This document shows, one piece after another, positions 39,121 to 52,170 of a DNA stretch of 64,000 nt (its first letter is position 1; every line of letters starts with the position of its first letter). The position numbers were made by a program, and so were the translations under genes. This DNA comes from Rotaria socialis (lineage: Eukaryota; Rotifera; Eurotatoria; Philodinida; Philodinidae): assembly GCA_905331475.1 (NCBI GenBank), contig CAJNYU010003023.1:140346-204345 (forward strand). The letters are read 5' to 3'. The notes beneath the pieces were generated by a model. The model was given only the letters and a program-made list of their open reading frames with translations, was not told the DNA's origin and searched no databases.

Positions 39121-39345
39121 ATAACCGTTACCAAACTAAGAATCAATTCCACCACAAGATGCCTATAGCCGATTCGTAATAAAATTCAATATAAGCATAC
39201 AATATATATATATATATACCACTATCAATATCATCGAATGATACCCTTAAAAAGTTTGCCGACAAAGAATTCCTATCACGAAAATACGATAATCGAAACA
39301 GCTCCTAATGCATTATAAATTTGCTTGAACTATGAAAGATTATTA

Positions 39346-41544
39346 CAAGGGGGAAAAAGCTGATTGCAATCAAAGCAATCTTTGGCAATCAATGACAATC
39401 TTTGGCAGCCTTGGCAATCAATAGCAAATATTACCAATGATTTGGAATAAAATGCTTTATATTCAAGACAATGAAATTTGCTGTCATTTAAATAGTTATC
39501 AGTATAGAAAGGATTGTATCATCATAATAAATATCATCTTATATTGTCTACATATATCCCGGTCGATCGCGACGAACAGTAGACACTCGATATATAATCT
39601 CAGGCGATATTTTTCTTTTTTCGGGTGTTCATGTATTCATGTGCGCATTTGCTCATGTGACACAATAATTCAGAACGAAAAAGTATAAATATCTTTTTAT
39701 TTTTGTTTTCATTTCATTTCTACCTTTTCAAACAAACTCACCAATATCAATATACTGTTCGTTTTATTAATGCCGCTATTTTTAATATGTCCACCCCGAA
39801 ATATTCACAAATCTACACAAACTCACTTCCTTCGAATATCATGGATCTTCGCGATGATGCGTTTTACGATTTAATTCGTCAAATTTCTGGAAAGTGAGTC
39901 GCATAATTGCTTGCTTTTCAAGAATGCAATGGAGTTGATTCATTCCTTGGATGTAAATATGTTACTGTCCCGTGAAAAATTGTCAAATTATATGAGATTC
40001 TTAGAGATTATCATCGTCTTTTTGTCCAATAAAATCAAAATTATAATCGATTACAAAGATTATTTTTCATTAAAAATCAAATTATCTTTGATTTAGAAGA
40101 TTTCAATCAATTATAATTTTGATTTTGTTGCGCAAAAATCCGATGGTAATCTCATAGAATCTCATATAATTAACAATTTTTCACTGGGTGCTATAGTACA
40201 ACTTAAATCCGATCAATTAAATGATCTAAAAAAAGCATATGTGCATTACGTTAACCGATGAACGATTGCACTTTTACTAGGACTTAAATCATCGGTTCAT
40301 AATCTCATTAAACTACTCAAAACGGAATGAGAAAAATTAACAAGTTCAATGATTTCCATCAATCATTTATTACGTTCTACCAGCTGTAACCACCATCTTG
40401 TCTGTTCTACCAACAGCAAATGTATCGAGGATGTTTGTGTGGGTATGGGTATGGTTGTTGGTGTGATCTTCATTTGGTACACATTAAGATCTCGTCGACA
40501 CCCACATCCACACCCGTAAAAAGGTATCATTTCTAAATTCTATTAAATGTCAAGCTGGTGATAACAACACCAATGATTCCAATAAAAAAAATTTATTTTC
40601 ACGTCATCTCATACAGTCTATGGCAGTCGATTCTAAACAAATATCATCTATATCATCGACTTCTATCGTAGAATTAACAGTTAAAGCACTCGAAAATACT
40701 ATTTCGCAAGCGTATTCTTATGCAAGCCGTCTAGTATGTCACGTAAATATGTATCAACAACATCAAATATTATCACTAAGAAAAATGTCAAAACTGACTA
40801 TTTTTCAACTTCAAGAATCACGAATAGTCGATTATTCACATCTTAACCAACATGATCCAGACTTTGACTCAGATTCAGATGATAGTAGTGGTGAAGGAGA
40901 TAAAGATACTACTGAAAACTGCACAGATAATGAATATTCAACTGAGAATGACGAGGATTATGTATCCATAATCATCTTTTCAAAGTTAGTTCGACTACAT
41001 TTCAAGGAATGCGAGTTTTTGATTCCATTAATCCCACCTTGACCAAGTCGTACTTTGTCATTAACATTAAATGGTACAAAAATATATTTACATAAACAGA
41101 CAGCTGCTTGGCTGCTTTCAAGTGATAAATCTATTTTGTCTTCAGATCTTTTAAAGCGCATTATGAACAACTGATAAAATCTACTTACATTCCAGTTCTT
41201 CATATTTGAATCTCATCTTTCCTTTTCGATGAGTTATACAGACTTTTGAAGGGTAATTTTAGGTAACATCAGAAATTTTAATTTGCTTTTATATTTCCTA
41301 CAAAGAACGTGGCAGTAATTTATGTAGTTGTCATCATGTATATACTCTGTTTTCTATGAACAATGGCGAGTAAAGTCGTCATATTCTTATGATGTTTCTT
41401 AAGATACAAACTTATATTGACAAAAATGGCTCGAATCGATGATTTTTCGATATCAAAGAAGAAAAATAATCATCGGCAATCTTTGGGCAATCATTGACAA
41501 TCAAACCAATCTGAGCAATCAAAAATTCAGCTTTTCCCCCCTTG
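39346..41544. mobile_element. Degraded 2.2-kb element with terminal inverted repeats
   Basis: The left end CAAGGGGGAAAAAGCTGATT (39346) is mirrored on the right by TTCAGCTTTTCCCCCCTTG (ends 41544). Sub-terminal GCAATCTTTGG/GACAATC repeats occur at both ends (39370-39425 and 41474-41515). Inside are remnants of coding sequence with stops and shifts: MSTPKYSQIYTNSLPSNIMD near 39788; SDQLNDLKKAYVHYVNR near 40216; an acidic run (DPDFDSDSDDSSGEGDKD) near 40858; and TLNGTKIYLHKQTAAWLLS near 41062. I cannot assign a transposase family. No clear target-site duplication was seen. Confidence 0.6.
39972..40184. repeat. Near-perfect hairpin nested in the degraded element
   Basis: Two arms of about 95 nt are inverted copies (GTGAAAAATTG ... 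ATTATATGAGATTCT on the left, AGAATCTCATATAAT ... CAATTTTTCAC on the right), with almost no spacer near 40078. It would form a long hairpin in single-stranded DNA or RNA. Confidence 0.75.
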
Positions 41545-41866
41545 ACACTTCATTGTTTAATATAGTTCTTAGAACTAGAAAGATTTGAGCAAGAAAAATA
41601 AAGATGACATTACACAACGAAGCTTAAATATCTCATTTTAGTTCTTATTTTTTTGATCAACTACTATCGGATGTAATGAACACAGTACAAATGATCGTCC
41701 CTATTGTGGACAATAGAAAATAAATCGATGAGGGACAAGCCTTGTTTGCAGATGCATTATCGAGACTATTTTACGTATATGTGTCGAATATAAGAAGAAT
41801 AGACAACGAACGGATGCGATCGAAAAACAGAGAGATAGAATTCAAGCTGTTCAAATGTACTCATTC

Positions 41867-41998
41867 CAAGGGGGGAAAAGACGGATTCAGGATTCCCATG
41901 GGATTCCGGGATTCCTATGGGATTCTCGGGATTTCCGTGTTATTCTGGGAATCCGGGAATCCCTGGAATCCCATGAATTCTCGGAATTTCTATCATAG
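41867..41998. repeat. GGGATTCC-rich repeat behind a CAAGGGGGGAAAAG end
   Basis: The motif CAAGGGGGGAAAAG at 41867 matches the termini of neighbouring elements. It is followed by about 120 nt built from imperfect GGGATTCC / GGAATCCC units. No matching right end was found, so this may be a solitary or truncated terminus. Confidence 0.5.
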
Positions 41999-44900
41999 CA
42001 AATGACATTCCAGAACTTGATATTTAACCTCTACGATCCTCAATCTAGTCCTGAAAATCTGATAGAACTCAGTGTCAAGGCTTCATTGCTTTATCAAATG
42101 GCTTGAAAAGCTGCACACAACTATTGAGGAAAATCATTTCCTAGGCGAACTTTTTTTTTCATATGCTTGACCTGTTCAGATATCATGATTTGTTCAGCGC
42201 ACATGACACTCTTGCTCCGAATACTCATGTATTTCATGTGCATACGTCAAGGTAGTTCACTAGGGTTATCTATTTTAAAATTCTAGGCACTTAACCTAAT
42301 TAGATGGGTATCAGATTCATTTTGACAACACGACAGTTTACTTTCTTATTTTTAAGAGAAAATGTTCGAGGTAGAATAACAAACAGCAGCAAGCAGTAAG
42401 ATAAATCAATGAGATACAAGAACTATGTTGAATCAAATGAATCTATGGCATATTATATGTAACTTTTTTAGTCATTCCGTAATCTGACAGTTGAACATGC
42501 TTAAAGCAATCAGGTAGCAGCACAGCCTTTCTGTCGACTAAAAGATAAGAGGCTCTATCGACGACTGTATTGTTTTTGGCATTAATTTTGGCACAAAAAA
42601 AATAGTTCGAAAGTGAAGAAGAAATTGGTTCGGAGACTCTTATTGTATGAAATTGAGGTTTATCACCAGTTGACAAAGAAGACAAATTATAAATTTTGTC
42701 TTAGGATCAGCTATATTTCTCTGATTTGGATATAAAAAAGCAACATTATATTTTAAATACTAGTTTGACTCTCGATCTAATGACTTGTAATGATTTTCGT
42801 CAGATTAGACAATACAGTTTTTTCTACACTAGATTCGTATAACTGATCCACTTTGCTTTATCACAAATTCTCTTGTTTTGTTCTAAACAAAATTAAAATC
42901 AAGCCCGAAAAGAGCATTATAGGTTAGATTATAAACTTGACAAATAGTCTCTTCAAAATTATCACAAAGGAGAAAATGATGAGATCTTTTTGAAGCTGGT
43001 TGTTTCGAAACCATCTTTTTCCTATCTTGTGTGACATTTTTGAAAACTTTAATGAAAAGTTCAACGCACTGCTTTTGGATAGGAACAAAACAGATTCTAC
43101 ATCCACTTCAATGTCTGAACTTCGCCCGAATATTCAAGATCTTCATCGAGTTCCGCTTCTCTATCCTTTTTGTTGTCTAGCTGCTTGCCTTTTTCTCGAA
43201 GATTCAATTATTGACTCTAAGCTTGCTTTGAATTGTGAAAGTCGATGGATATTTATTGTTTCACAGAAGAAAAATTATCCATTAATCACTAAGTTCAGAC
43301 AAATTTTTTCATAAGATATGCACCAATACTAGAGACCAAAAAGCTCTTGTTTAATTTTCCTTTGTCCGTGAAAGGGCAGTAAAAATCAAAGTAATATCGA
43401 TCACAATTAACCCGTTACATTTTATCATTAATCACGTCTATTTTATTGAACGAGCCGGATAATGAACTCACATAAGCTCATCAGTTAGTATATTGTTCTA
43501 ATCATTTGGTAAAAAGTCAATAGATTATTTTCCCGTTTTTTTTTTGTATTAATATTCACGGATAAGTCATTATTGATCAGTCTAGGAAGAATAGTGCTGA
43601 TTGCAGACTTACGACTTACTAAGTATTGAATAAAATGAAAAGGCCCGCAAGTTAGTCTTCGGAGCTAGTCCCTTAGTTCAATTGCAACTATATATGTTAT
43701 GTCGAATTTAAAGTTGTAGTTCGATTCATCCTTCTATGAATCAATATGAGCGTTATTGTACAAAGTGTTTGAGATCTCTCACCTGATTGAACTGTATAAA
43801 TGATCATATTAGATGTCACGATTAAGATCACATTATTTTCTTAGAAATCAGTAGCTTCCATACTCCAGAACGTTCAGCTTACAATATCGATGAGGGCGAT
43901 GATCTACGTCTTGTTTCCATCCCCACCCATGTGATACTATTTTTACAACTGCGCCGTAGTTACGTGCAGAGACAATTTTGCGTGTCCGTTGTGCGCAACT
44001 ACGAAATTTTCATCGTAACTGTACGTAAGTGCGACGCAACATCTGAATGTGGCGCACTGCTGAAATCCGGATAACCACGATGCAGTATTCGCATTTTACT
44101 ATTCTCTTTATCTGAAGTCAACCATTAGGAAACAGTTTCTGTTAACTTACAATTGGTCACATCCTAGTACCAATATTTGACCATGGAAGTACCACATAAA
44201 AGAAATCGTTAATGATGATGACTTTCACGGTTCATTCCTACACAAACAGAGTAAGTATTTTAAATGCACTTTTTTAGGAATCGTAAGAGAGTCATACGAG
44301 GTTGACTTTTTACTTTTGGTAGTAATTTTTTATGGTGCTAATATTTTTTCGTAATTTTACTATTTTAAATACTTTTCAATTTGTTTTCGTAATTTTATTT
44401 ATTGTAATACTTTCAATAATTTTAAAACGTTTCAATAAGTTGTGTGCCAACTAATCAAACACAGTCTGTAGTGCGTAGTCGGAGTTGAAAGTTAGATCTT
44501 TATTGCATCCATAACAGTAGTTACATTCTATTTTCTAGTAGTTGTGAGCTTCAATTCTGCATCAATTAGAAAAATCAGCGACTTTATAGTAAGACTACTG
44601 CGATGTATTCTACATGTAGGTAGGTTCTTTTACTCATGAAAAAGTAATATTTCGTCTATTTTTAAATTCTGAGATATATTCTGGAGTCTATGATTATATG
44701 TCAGTAAAAATGTGTATGTTTTTTTCGACATGTATTGCAATTGGAGAAAGATGATTTTCATAGCATAGCAGTAACTTTTAGATTATAAGTCGGATTTGTT
44801 TTCAAGCACTTCACTTCAAGTTATTATTAATGTATATTTTATCTATTCTAGTTAAATGCTTCGTTTCAAAGCCTCTATAATCAGTTGTTGCAATCATATC

Positions 44901-45116
44901 ACTTATACAAGCAGTAACAGTTGACAAAGCAATTGTTACTATAAACGATAGACAAAAAAAAGTTGATTATTTTGTAACTGGATCTAAGATCATGTTTAAT
45001 ATAAAATAATAATCTGAACTGATGAATGCAGCTGAGCAAATACAAAAAAAACACAGATTGATCTATTTCATCATGAAATACCGTTCGAAAGAAAAGAAAA
45101 CGATCGAGATTTTATT
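41999..45116. other. Gene-less AT-rich stretch
   Basis: Two open frames (minus 42443-42685 and plus 43000-43314) have no recognisable domain or splice partner. A GC-richer patch at about 43940-44060 contains imperfect inverted copies around GTAGTTACG / CGTAACTGTACG. Nothing else can be named. Confidence 0.4.
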
Positions 45117-45759
45117 TTATCCGTTGGTTCTTGGCCAGGCATCGAAGCCAAACAGAAGACCAATGATTAATGTAATACCACACAATATTGATATAATACA
45201 AAGAATTAATGCACAGCTATTAAGTTTATTTGAATCTAGTATGAACCCATTACGGAATTTTATTTGGGCTTTATTAGCAAATGCAAAAGCCAATAAACCT
45301 AGAAAAAAAATTGCTAGAAAAGAAAACCAATTCATTTAGGTTAACATACCAGTTGGAAAGAATAACATTATACAGAGAATAGCTAGCCATCGCCAATCGG
45401 ATGGACGACGTGGTGCTTGAGGATCAAATTTTTGACGACGATTTACTAATGTTGCTGAACTTTTTGCAACTGACGCTAGTGGATTCAAGCCTTGAGTGTT
45501 AAATATTGATTGACTTGAATATAATGGATTTGTTGGTCGAACTTGAGGATATTCTTTAAAGATAAAAATGAATCAAATTTTTATTTATTTATTTTTTCTC
45601 GCTTTCACCTGAAAATCTGGATATTCGACTCGGTATTGAACTGTTTGATCGTTGATCATTTTCAGTGGTATGTTGATTAGTATTCAAATCGTTGCCTCGA
45701 AGGTCAATGCGAATATCATTAAAAATAGGTTCACCATTATCTTGCGTGCCATAACGCAT
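45117..45759 (-). CDS. CD225/dispanin-family membrane protein
   Basis: Small two-helix membrane protein of the dispanin (IFITM/PRRT/SynDIG-like) group. These proteins sit in endosomal or plasma membranes, with a re-entrant or intramembrane first helix. Three exons join in phase. The start is MRYGTQDNGEPIFNDIRIDL at 45759, directly after an acceptor, so a 5' UTR exon probably lies upstream. A polar Asn/Ser/Pro-rich N-terminus follows, then the CD225 core: RRPSDWRWLAILCIMLFFPT, LLAFAFANKAQIKF (the A-x-x-x-A-x-K-A pattern) and SCALILCIISILCGITLIIG. The stop is at 45117. The second helix ends in a short Trp/Arg tail (FGFDAWPRTNG). The length of about 175 residues is normal. The family call rests on pattern and hydropathy; the subfamily is not resolved. 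Confidence 0.75.
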
Positions 45760-46758
45760 CTAGAATCGAAATGCATCATATTCTAACTTACGATCCAAAG
45801 TAAAGAATTGTAGAGATAAAACATTTTTTCTAAACAAATGGGCCTCGATTTTAGGCAAGTGTGTTACGTACAAGTAGAAGATGATTTCTTTTTTTCTTTT
45901 CTTACTAGTTATGCTCTTTTGATTGCAACAACGAGTCATACCAAAAAATTTTTAGTTAAAGGAGAACGAGAACAGGAAGAAAAGAATGAACAGAATGATA
46001 GCCATTCATACATGAGTTCTCTTTGAGATTGAAGGTTAAATCATTCAACAAAAAAGAGAAGAGGTCGGTGAAAAAATGCATATGCTCGTGTTACGTAATT
46101 GACACATTAAAAATAGTTTTTCGTATTTGTTAGAGCTCTGCTTGGACACGCTTGAAAATTTTCAATTAGAATAGATGAAGAACTTTTTTTTTTAAATAGA
46201 TTAACAACGGCATATAGCAGTGATGAAATCTTCAAGTGAATATGATAACAAAAATTGATATGGATATATCATGGAATTTCAAGGCCATTTTGTGTTCATA
46301 ATTGATTTTGCAAAAAAAAATAGAAATTTTCTTTTTTTCTTCAATGTACCGTACAAAATCGATTTCAGGCATGGAAGTTACGTAATTCTTAGATTCATTA
46401 TCAGCCACATCTTCAAAATGACTTTAACATTAATATGAAAGTACGCAATCATGTCGATGGTTACTAAGATACTACATGCTGCTAAGATTCAACAACAAAA
46501 TTAGTCTTCTCCGTATAGAAATTGAATTTGCTCAATCAATCCTGTTGCCTTACAAAAACTATTCTGGCATACACTTGTGAATTTCGACTAATCTACCTAT
46601 GTAATTACGCTTTAATATTGATCAAAGTGGAAATCAACCGGAATGTAAGATGATTTTTCAGTATATCTATAATAAGCAAATATCTGGGTGAATGTTGAAA
46701 ACTTTAACTTGAATCAATTGAATCTTGCAGCAAATTATCAAGAATACTAAAAGCAAGT
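45760..46758. other. Upstream region of the CD225 gene
   Basis: AT-rich. One plus-strand open frame (45838-46026) has no support. The promoter and any 5' UTR exon of the minus-strand CD225 gene should lie here. Confidence 0.4.
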
Positions 46759-47145
46759 CAAGGGGGAACGGCGGATTTTTTGGGATTATAAATCTAAAAA
46801 ATTCCAAAGTTGAAGAGCATCCCCCTGAGAATGACGTAGTTTCGACCTGAAATTCTTCCCATATATAGGTTTCATGGTTCATAGAAAATCCTAAAAGTTT
46901 TAACTCGAACAAATATTTTCTTCTTAAAATATTGAATTTTCCGAAAAAAAACTGGATTTTCTGATCGTGCCATGAAATGAGCATTTCTTGCGCATTCATT
47001 ATCTTGAGAAAAAAACATCCGTTTGCGCTGAAAATTTTAGAGTATTCTAAGGATCATGAGACCTGCATATGGAAAAAAATCAGATGGAAATTCCATCATT
47101 CAGGGTTTGGATTTTGAAAATCCTAAATCCGCCTTTTCCTCCTTG
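46759..47145. mobile_element. 387-nt MITE with CAAGG ends and 8-nt flank duplication
   Basis: The left end CAAGGGGGAACGGCGGATTT is mirrored on the right by AAATCCGCCTTTTCCTCCTTG (ends 47145). Flanking 8-mers are AAGCAAGT (left) and AAGCAACT (right), one mismatch apart, as expected for an old 8-nt target-site duplication of hAT-like type. There is no transposase frame. It lies between the CD225 gene and the P450 gene. Confidence 0.7.
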
Positions 47146-47372
47146 AAGCAACTCATATTGATTTTAGCCGATAATGATTTGTGTCAGTGAGATATTTGAG
47201 CTTTTGGTTTTGGTGAAAAACTAAGAGGCCTTTAGATTTTCATGTAGTTAATTATCACTGATATTCAATTTATTATTTCGAAATCGCTAAGTTTATTAGT
47301 AAATGATAAGTATAACGTTTGATTATGTCATCATGTTCGACGAGGAATTGAAAACTCATAAAACCATTTTGA

Positions 47373-49128
47373 TTAAGAAAATCCGGTAGTAACACCAACA
47401 TGTTTTGGTTGTATGGTGAGTCCTGTAAAATGTCCACCTGAATTAATTTTCGGTCCACCATCTCCAAATGTTACTCGTTGTAGCATTCTGGCAATAATCG
47501 CTTTAAGTTCAAACCGTGCTAAAGCTTGTCCAATGCATTGGCGATGTCCAACACCGAATGGAAGCAATGTGTATAGATGATGATTTTTGTCTTCGTTTAA
47601 AAATCTTTCTGGAGCAAAGCTCTCAGTATCTATTGACCAATGTTGAGTATCGTGCGCCAAATTGTAAAATGGCATCAACACTGAATCCCCCTTGCTTAAT
47701 TGGAAGTTACTTTTTGGAAGGCGGTCCTCAACCGTTAATGTACGAACAGTTCCAGAAGTAATTGTATGAAAGCGCAGAATTTCGTTGATAACACAATCCA
47801 AATACACTAAAGAATCAAGCTGATTTAGTGTCAAATTCTGATTAACACTGACACTCATCAATTCTTCTTTCATCTTGTGTTGTACGTCTGGATACTCGCT
47901 CATAGCATGAATGAACCAGGCCAACACAGTTGATGTGGTTTCAAATCCAGCGACCATGAAAGCGAGGATCTCATGTAACAAATCTACTCGCGAGAGACCT
48001 AGTTAAAAGTCAACAAAAACATGTTATTGGAACTATTACTCGTAATCATAGATTATCTCAGAAAATGTTTGAAACATTGTAGATGGCTAATGAAGTCTTA
48101 TAGCAGGAATATTCTTATTTAGTATAATGCTCCATTTACGGACTCTGGCAACACACTTGGAATGAATTCAACTGAAAATAACTTTTACCTGTTTTCTCAT
48201 CTTCGCTTTTTTTCGCCTTTGCTTCTTCGTCCTCTTGCAGAGAAGCCACGAGTGAAGCAATCAAACATGTTCTCTTGCGTTCTGCTCTTGACTCTCTAGT
48301 CTGAGCCATTTCATTGTTCATCAGCTGATATATGTGACGTTCGATAATGGCATTCGCTTGTCAATGTCGATAGTTGAAATGCGTATACAATGTACCTACT
48401 ATAGGTGGCGAATAGAATATCAATGCACACGAACTCATAAATACGTGTAATGCTCTCGTGAGCTCATTGTGATTCGAATCATATTCGTTGAGTGCATCAA
48501 GATTGTAGTCAACACTGATTAAACCAAATATTTCGAGCAGAAGATTTTGACATTGTCGTACAATGTCACAACGTACATGATGGCTCGGCATTGCACTCCA
48601 ATTAGACAATAGCTTGTCAGTACAGTCGACAACTAAGTCAAAGTTATTGATGATTTTAGCTCGACGAAACAAGGGCATAGCGATCGCTGCATGTCGTTTG
48701 TGTTTGGAACCTATAGTCAATGAGAAATAACAAAAGCTATTTTCTTATCAAAAACACGAATAAACTAGAGACTAGCCTGTTAAAGTAATATATCCATTTG
48801 GAAAAAGAGTAGAAAATTGTTCAATAAACACATTGCCTTGATCATAAATATGTCGATTGATAAACATATGTTGAATATCATTTACATTACCAACAATAAT
48901 GTAACGAGTAGGACCAAACCAAAATTGAAAACTTTCTCCGTAACGAAACTTGAATTCTGAGAAGATTTCAATTGGAGATTTACCATGCAGCAACATACCC
49001 GATCGAACTAAATTTCCGAACAAAAAATGTGGTGACAGGCCTGGTATAGGACCGCGAATGGTGTAATATTTGAGTTTGACATATAGAAGGAGTAAAAATA
49101 TCACGCTTATGATCAGTAGCACTACCAT
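47373..49128 (-). pseudogene. Cytochrome P450, interrupted by an in-frame TGA
   Basis: ER-anchored haem monooxygenase. The start at 49128 gives a membrane anchor (MVVLLIISVIFLLLLYVKL), a Pro-rich hinge (RGPIPGLSPHF) and FQFWFGPTRYIIV. Later come the I-helix oxygen-binding motif AGFETT (about 47937), the K-helix ExxR in NEILRFH, the PERF segment (SFAPERFLN) and the haem-binding loop PFGVGHRQCIG with its Cys. The end is at 47373. The reading frame is otherwise complete, but a TGA at 48361-48363 falls between FNYRH and QANAIIERHIYQL. The intron after exon 1 starts with GC (ACAG|GCTAGT, about 48774), a rare donor or a mutated GT. The CYP clan is not resolved (CYP3/CYP4/CYP46-like features). It is either a young pseudogene or needs readthrough or a 40-nt intron to be functional. 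Confidence 0.75.
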
Positions 49129-50807
49129 AACCTGTATCTTATCAAAATCTAAATGTTAAGCATAAGTCAGAACTATTATTGTCAGAGAATACTACAGAGC
49201 GCTAGTATAGAACGCAGTACAATAAAAAAAAGAACCATGCTGAAACCAACATTGTATATACTTGTTGTTTTTCCTGATGTTATGGACGAATGTCAAAACT
49301 CATCTAATTGCAGCCTACATTTTCATTATACTATGTTATCCGAAAGACTTTAAATTAACTTCAATGCATCGCTATGAGATAGAATCTTTTTTTAATATGC
49401 GTTCGAATCGATCTAAAGATTTGAAGATGGTCTGATGTACAATATAAAGAAATCTTTAATGACTTATGACTAATGTAGATATTAAATGAAAGTGACATAA
49501 ACATATCAAGGCGAAACAAGTAGACTAGCATCTAAAACAGATTTATTAATTTCCCTTGTCTTTGACACATCTAGCATGTTGCTTTTGTTGACTGAGTGTA
49601 GTAGGTTACTTACCAAAAAGAAATAAAATAACTTAAAAAAATTTTACAAAGTTTTGTCTGTTGAGACCCACTTGATAAGGCTCTATGTTATCTATACAAC
49701 GCTGTCTACTTGTTATGTCGAATGATTTTTTTCTACCTATGCAGCATGGGAGAGTAAATATATTCGTTTCTTTTCTTTAATTTTGCCCTTTTTAATGTAT
49801 TTGTTTACTATATTCTATCGCCGATTTATTTACACAAGATACCTATGAAACGATTTGTCTGAGTGGCTTGCTTACAGTCATCTTTGTACGAACAATAATT
49901 CACTACTTACCAGTCTCTTAAACGCTATCTAAAGACAAATAAAAACAGGAAAACAATCAAAATATATTATACGCACGGATATATGTATATGACAAAATGC
50001 CAACGTGTTAATTTAATTTAATTCTTAGATTACCACTGAACCTGTTTCTGAAACTCGTATAATCAAGCTAATATAACAAAAAGAGCAAAAATGATAGAAG
50101 CTACCAAAAACAAAAGATTTACAAATAGAAACGAAAACAATTTAATTGTATTCAATTCCAATAGTACATATGTAATAATTTGCACCTGAAAAAAAATAAT
50201 TCTCATCATTTCATCATCATTTTCTGTAAAGTAACTAGTTTTGACTGACAACTTCTTTCCGTTAGATACTTTAATTCCAATTTATTTTTGTTGTTGTTAA
50301 AATCATTTGTGCTTAAATATGTTGTTTATCTGTGTGGTACGAACAAATGAGTGTATTCTCGTCAATGGCACATCCTCAAGTCCTTAACAACCAGCTGCAA
50401 TCTATCCTTTTGATAATCTTCGTCGTCGCTAGAATTCGAAAAATCGCCAACAATTGCATGTGCTGTCATCCGTAGTTAATATGCAAATGAATAAAAAAGG
50501 TCTAACACTATAAAGTGATAATAATTTATCAGTTCGATAATCTTAATGTTTGTCAGATGGTTGCAGTCTTGTCGTTTCTTTTTTTTTGAATACATGGCAG
50601 AATGAAGCATGTAAAACGAAGAATAGGAATAGAGAGAAACATAACTAAAGTTAATGTGGCTAACCACTATTGTATTGTGTGTGATAGTTAGGTCAGTAGT
50701 ATTTTTATCTACTCATAAAGTTGTTTAATTAGGTCATTATTTTTAGTCTTTTAGGTATGTTTCTATTCTCTAGATTTCAAACTATTCATCATTTCTTAGT
50801 TTATTAG
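49129..50807. other. Gene-less interval between P450 and broken NHL gene
   Basis: AT-rich, with promoter space for the minus-strand P450 at its left end. A minus-strand frame at 50063-50251 is hydrophobic but has no context. No repeats of note. Confidence 0.4.
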
Positions 50808-52170
50808 ATCGAGTAAAAAGTCAGTCATGCCACCGTTCTACTCACTACGATCAATGTTCATCAAACATCACATGTCGCTGCCTTCCACTAATGAATAATA
50901 ATAACGGTAGCATCTGTGCTTTTCTGCATATGAAATGTTCTGAATTGATTTTTTGTGCCAACAATGATAGGACATGTTATCAGCCTGGCCATATATGTGT
51001 AAGTAATCCAAGATGTCAAAGTGTTCCATTGTGTTATTCAGTAGGTATGGTCCTCCTAACTGTATGTCCACCGATGCTACTAGTGACAATGAGTGAAAAG
51101 TGATGACGAAGAATTTCGTTCGCAAGTTTTTTTAATTTTCAGATCTACCGCCAATAATACCTGACGATGGTATATGCGAAAGTGTCACATGGAATACAAC
51201 TGGAGTCACCGTGGCTGGAGCACATGGAGCAGGTTCGGAATTAAACGAACTCAATTCTCCTCTAGGATTATTTGTCGACAATGAAGGTGCTGTTTATGTT
51301 GTGGATACTTGGAACGATCGAATAGTCAAATGGACACCTGGAGCATACATTGGCAAAGTAGTAGCTGGTGGTAATGGAGAAGGCAATGCCAATAATCAGT
51401 TAAATCGTGCGTCAAAAGTGATCGTTACTAAGAATGGAACTATTGTTTATTTGTGATCGTGGGAACTCTCGCTTTTAACGATGGTTTAAAGATGACGATC
51501 ATGATCAAACAATTATTGTAAATATTGCATGTTTAGGACTGGCAATGGATCATGAAGGATCTCTGTATATCTCTGATGATGAACGACACTGTATAATCAA
51601 ATGGCCTAGTAACAACGTAGTAGCAGGTGAAAACGGAGAAGGGTCTGATATGAATAAACCCTTGGAACCTGCTCACGTATTTGTCGATGAAAATCAATCT
51701 GTATTTGTAATAGATTTCCAGAGTGCTAAAGTCATGCAATGGCCAGTAGGCTCCAAGGAATGTATTCTTGTTGCTGGTGGTAATGGGGAGGACGATGTTG
51801 CTAATCAGTTGAATGGAATAAAATATTCAACAATGATGTAAACTGTCCGACTATTGTAGAAACCGGTTAGTTTATCGAAAGATACGCAGATATCGAATCA
51901 CTGATCCCAGTCCCGTGGTGGTGGATAGAATGGGGGCCTTGTATGTTTTGGACACAGAAAACCGCCGAGTTATGCGCTGGTTCAAGGAGTCAAAAGTGGG
52001 CAGTACTATTTTTGGCGGAAGGGGTTGGGGGTATTGGAATGTATCACTTGTCATTTCCAGAGGATTTAGCATTTGACCGGCAAGGAAACATTTATGTAGT
52101 CGATAACGATAATCATCGTGTTCAAATGTTTGCTATTGACAAAAGTTTCTGTCCCAAAACAATGGATTAA
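50808..52170 (+). pseudogene. NHL-repeat gene with Cys-rich N-terminal module, frame broken
   Basis: The first exon (from about 50808, after an acceptor) is Cys-rich, with spacing like a small extracellular module (CSSNITCRCLP...CAFLHMKC...CANNDRTCYQPGHICVSN). After an intron ending near 51141, NHL blades follow: SVTWNTTGVTVAG, SPLGLFVDNEGAVYVVDTWN, LAMDHEGSLYISDDE, PAHVFVDENQSVFVIDFQSA and FDRQGNIYVVDNDNHRVQMF. These lie in different frames, with breaks near 51455, 51475, 51841 and between about 51990 and 52050. The last piece ends at 52170. The breaks are too many for introns and lack splice sites, so the gene is decayed. No signal peptide exon was identified. It is a different architecture from the NHL protein at the left end of the window, which has a membrane helix. 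Confidence 0.75.

Noticed and set aside
48320-48410. Mini-intron removing the P450 stop
   Set aside because: A 40-nt GT...AG stretch fits the phase, but it is shorter than other introns here and would delete residues that are normally part of the P450 fold.
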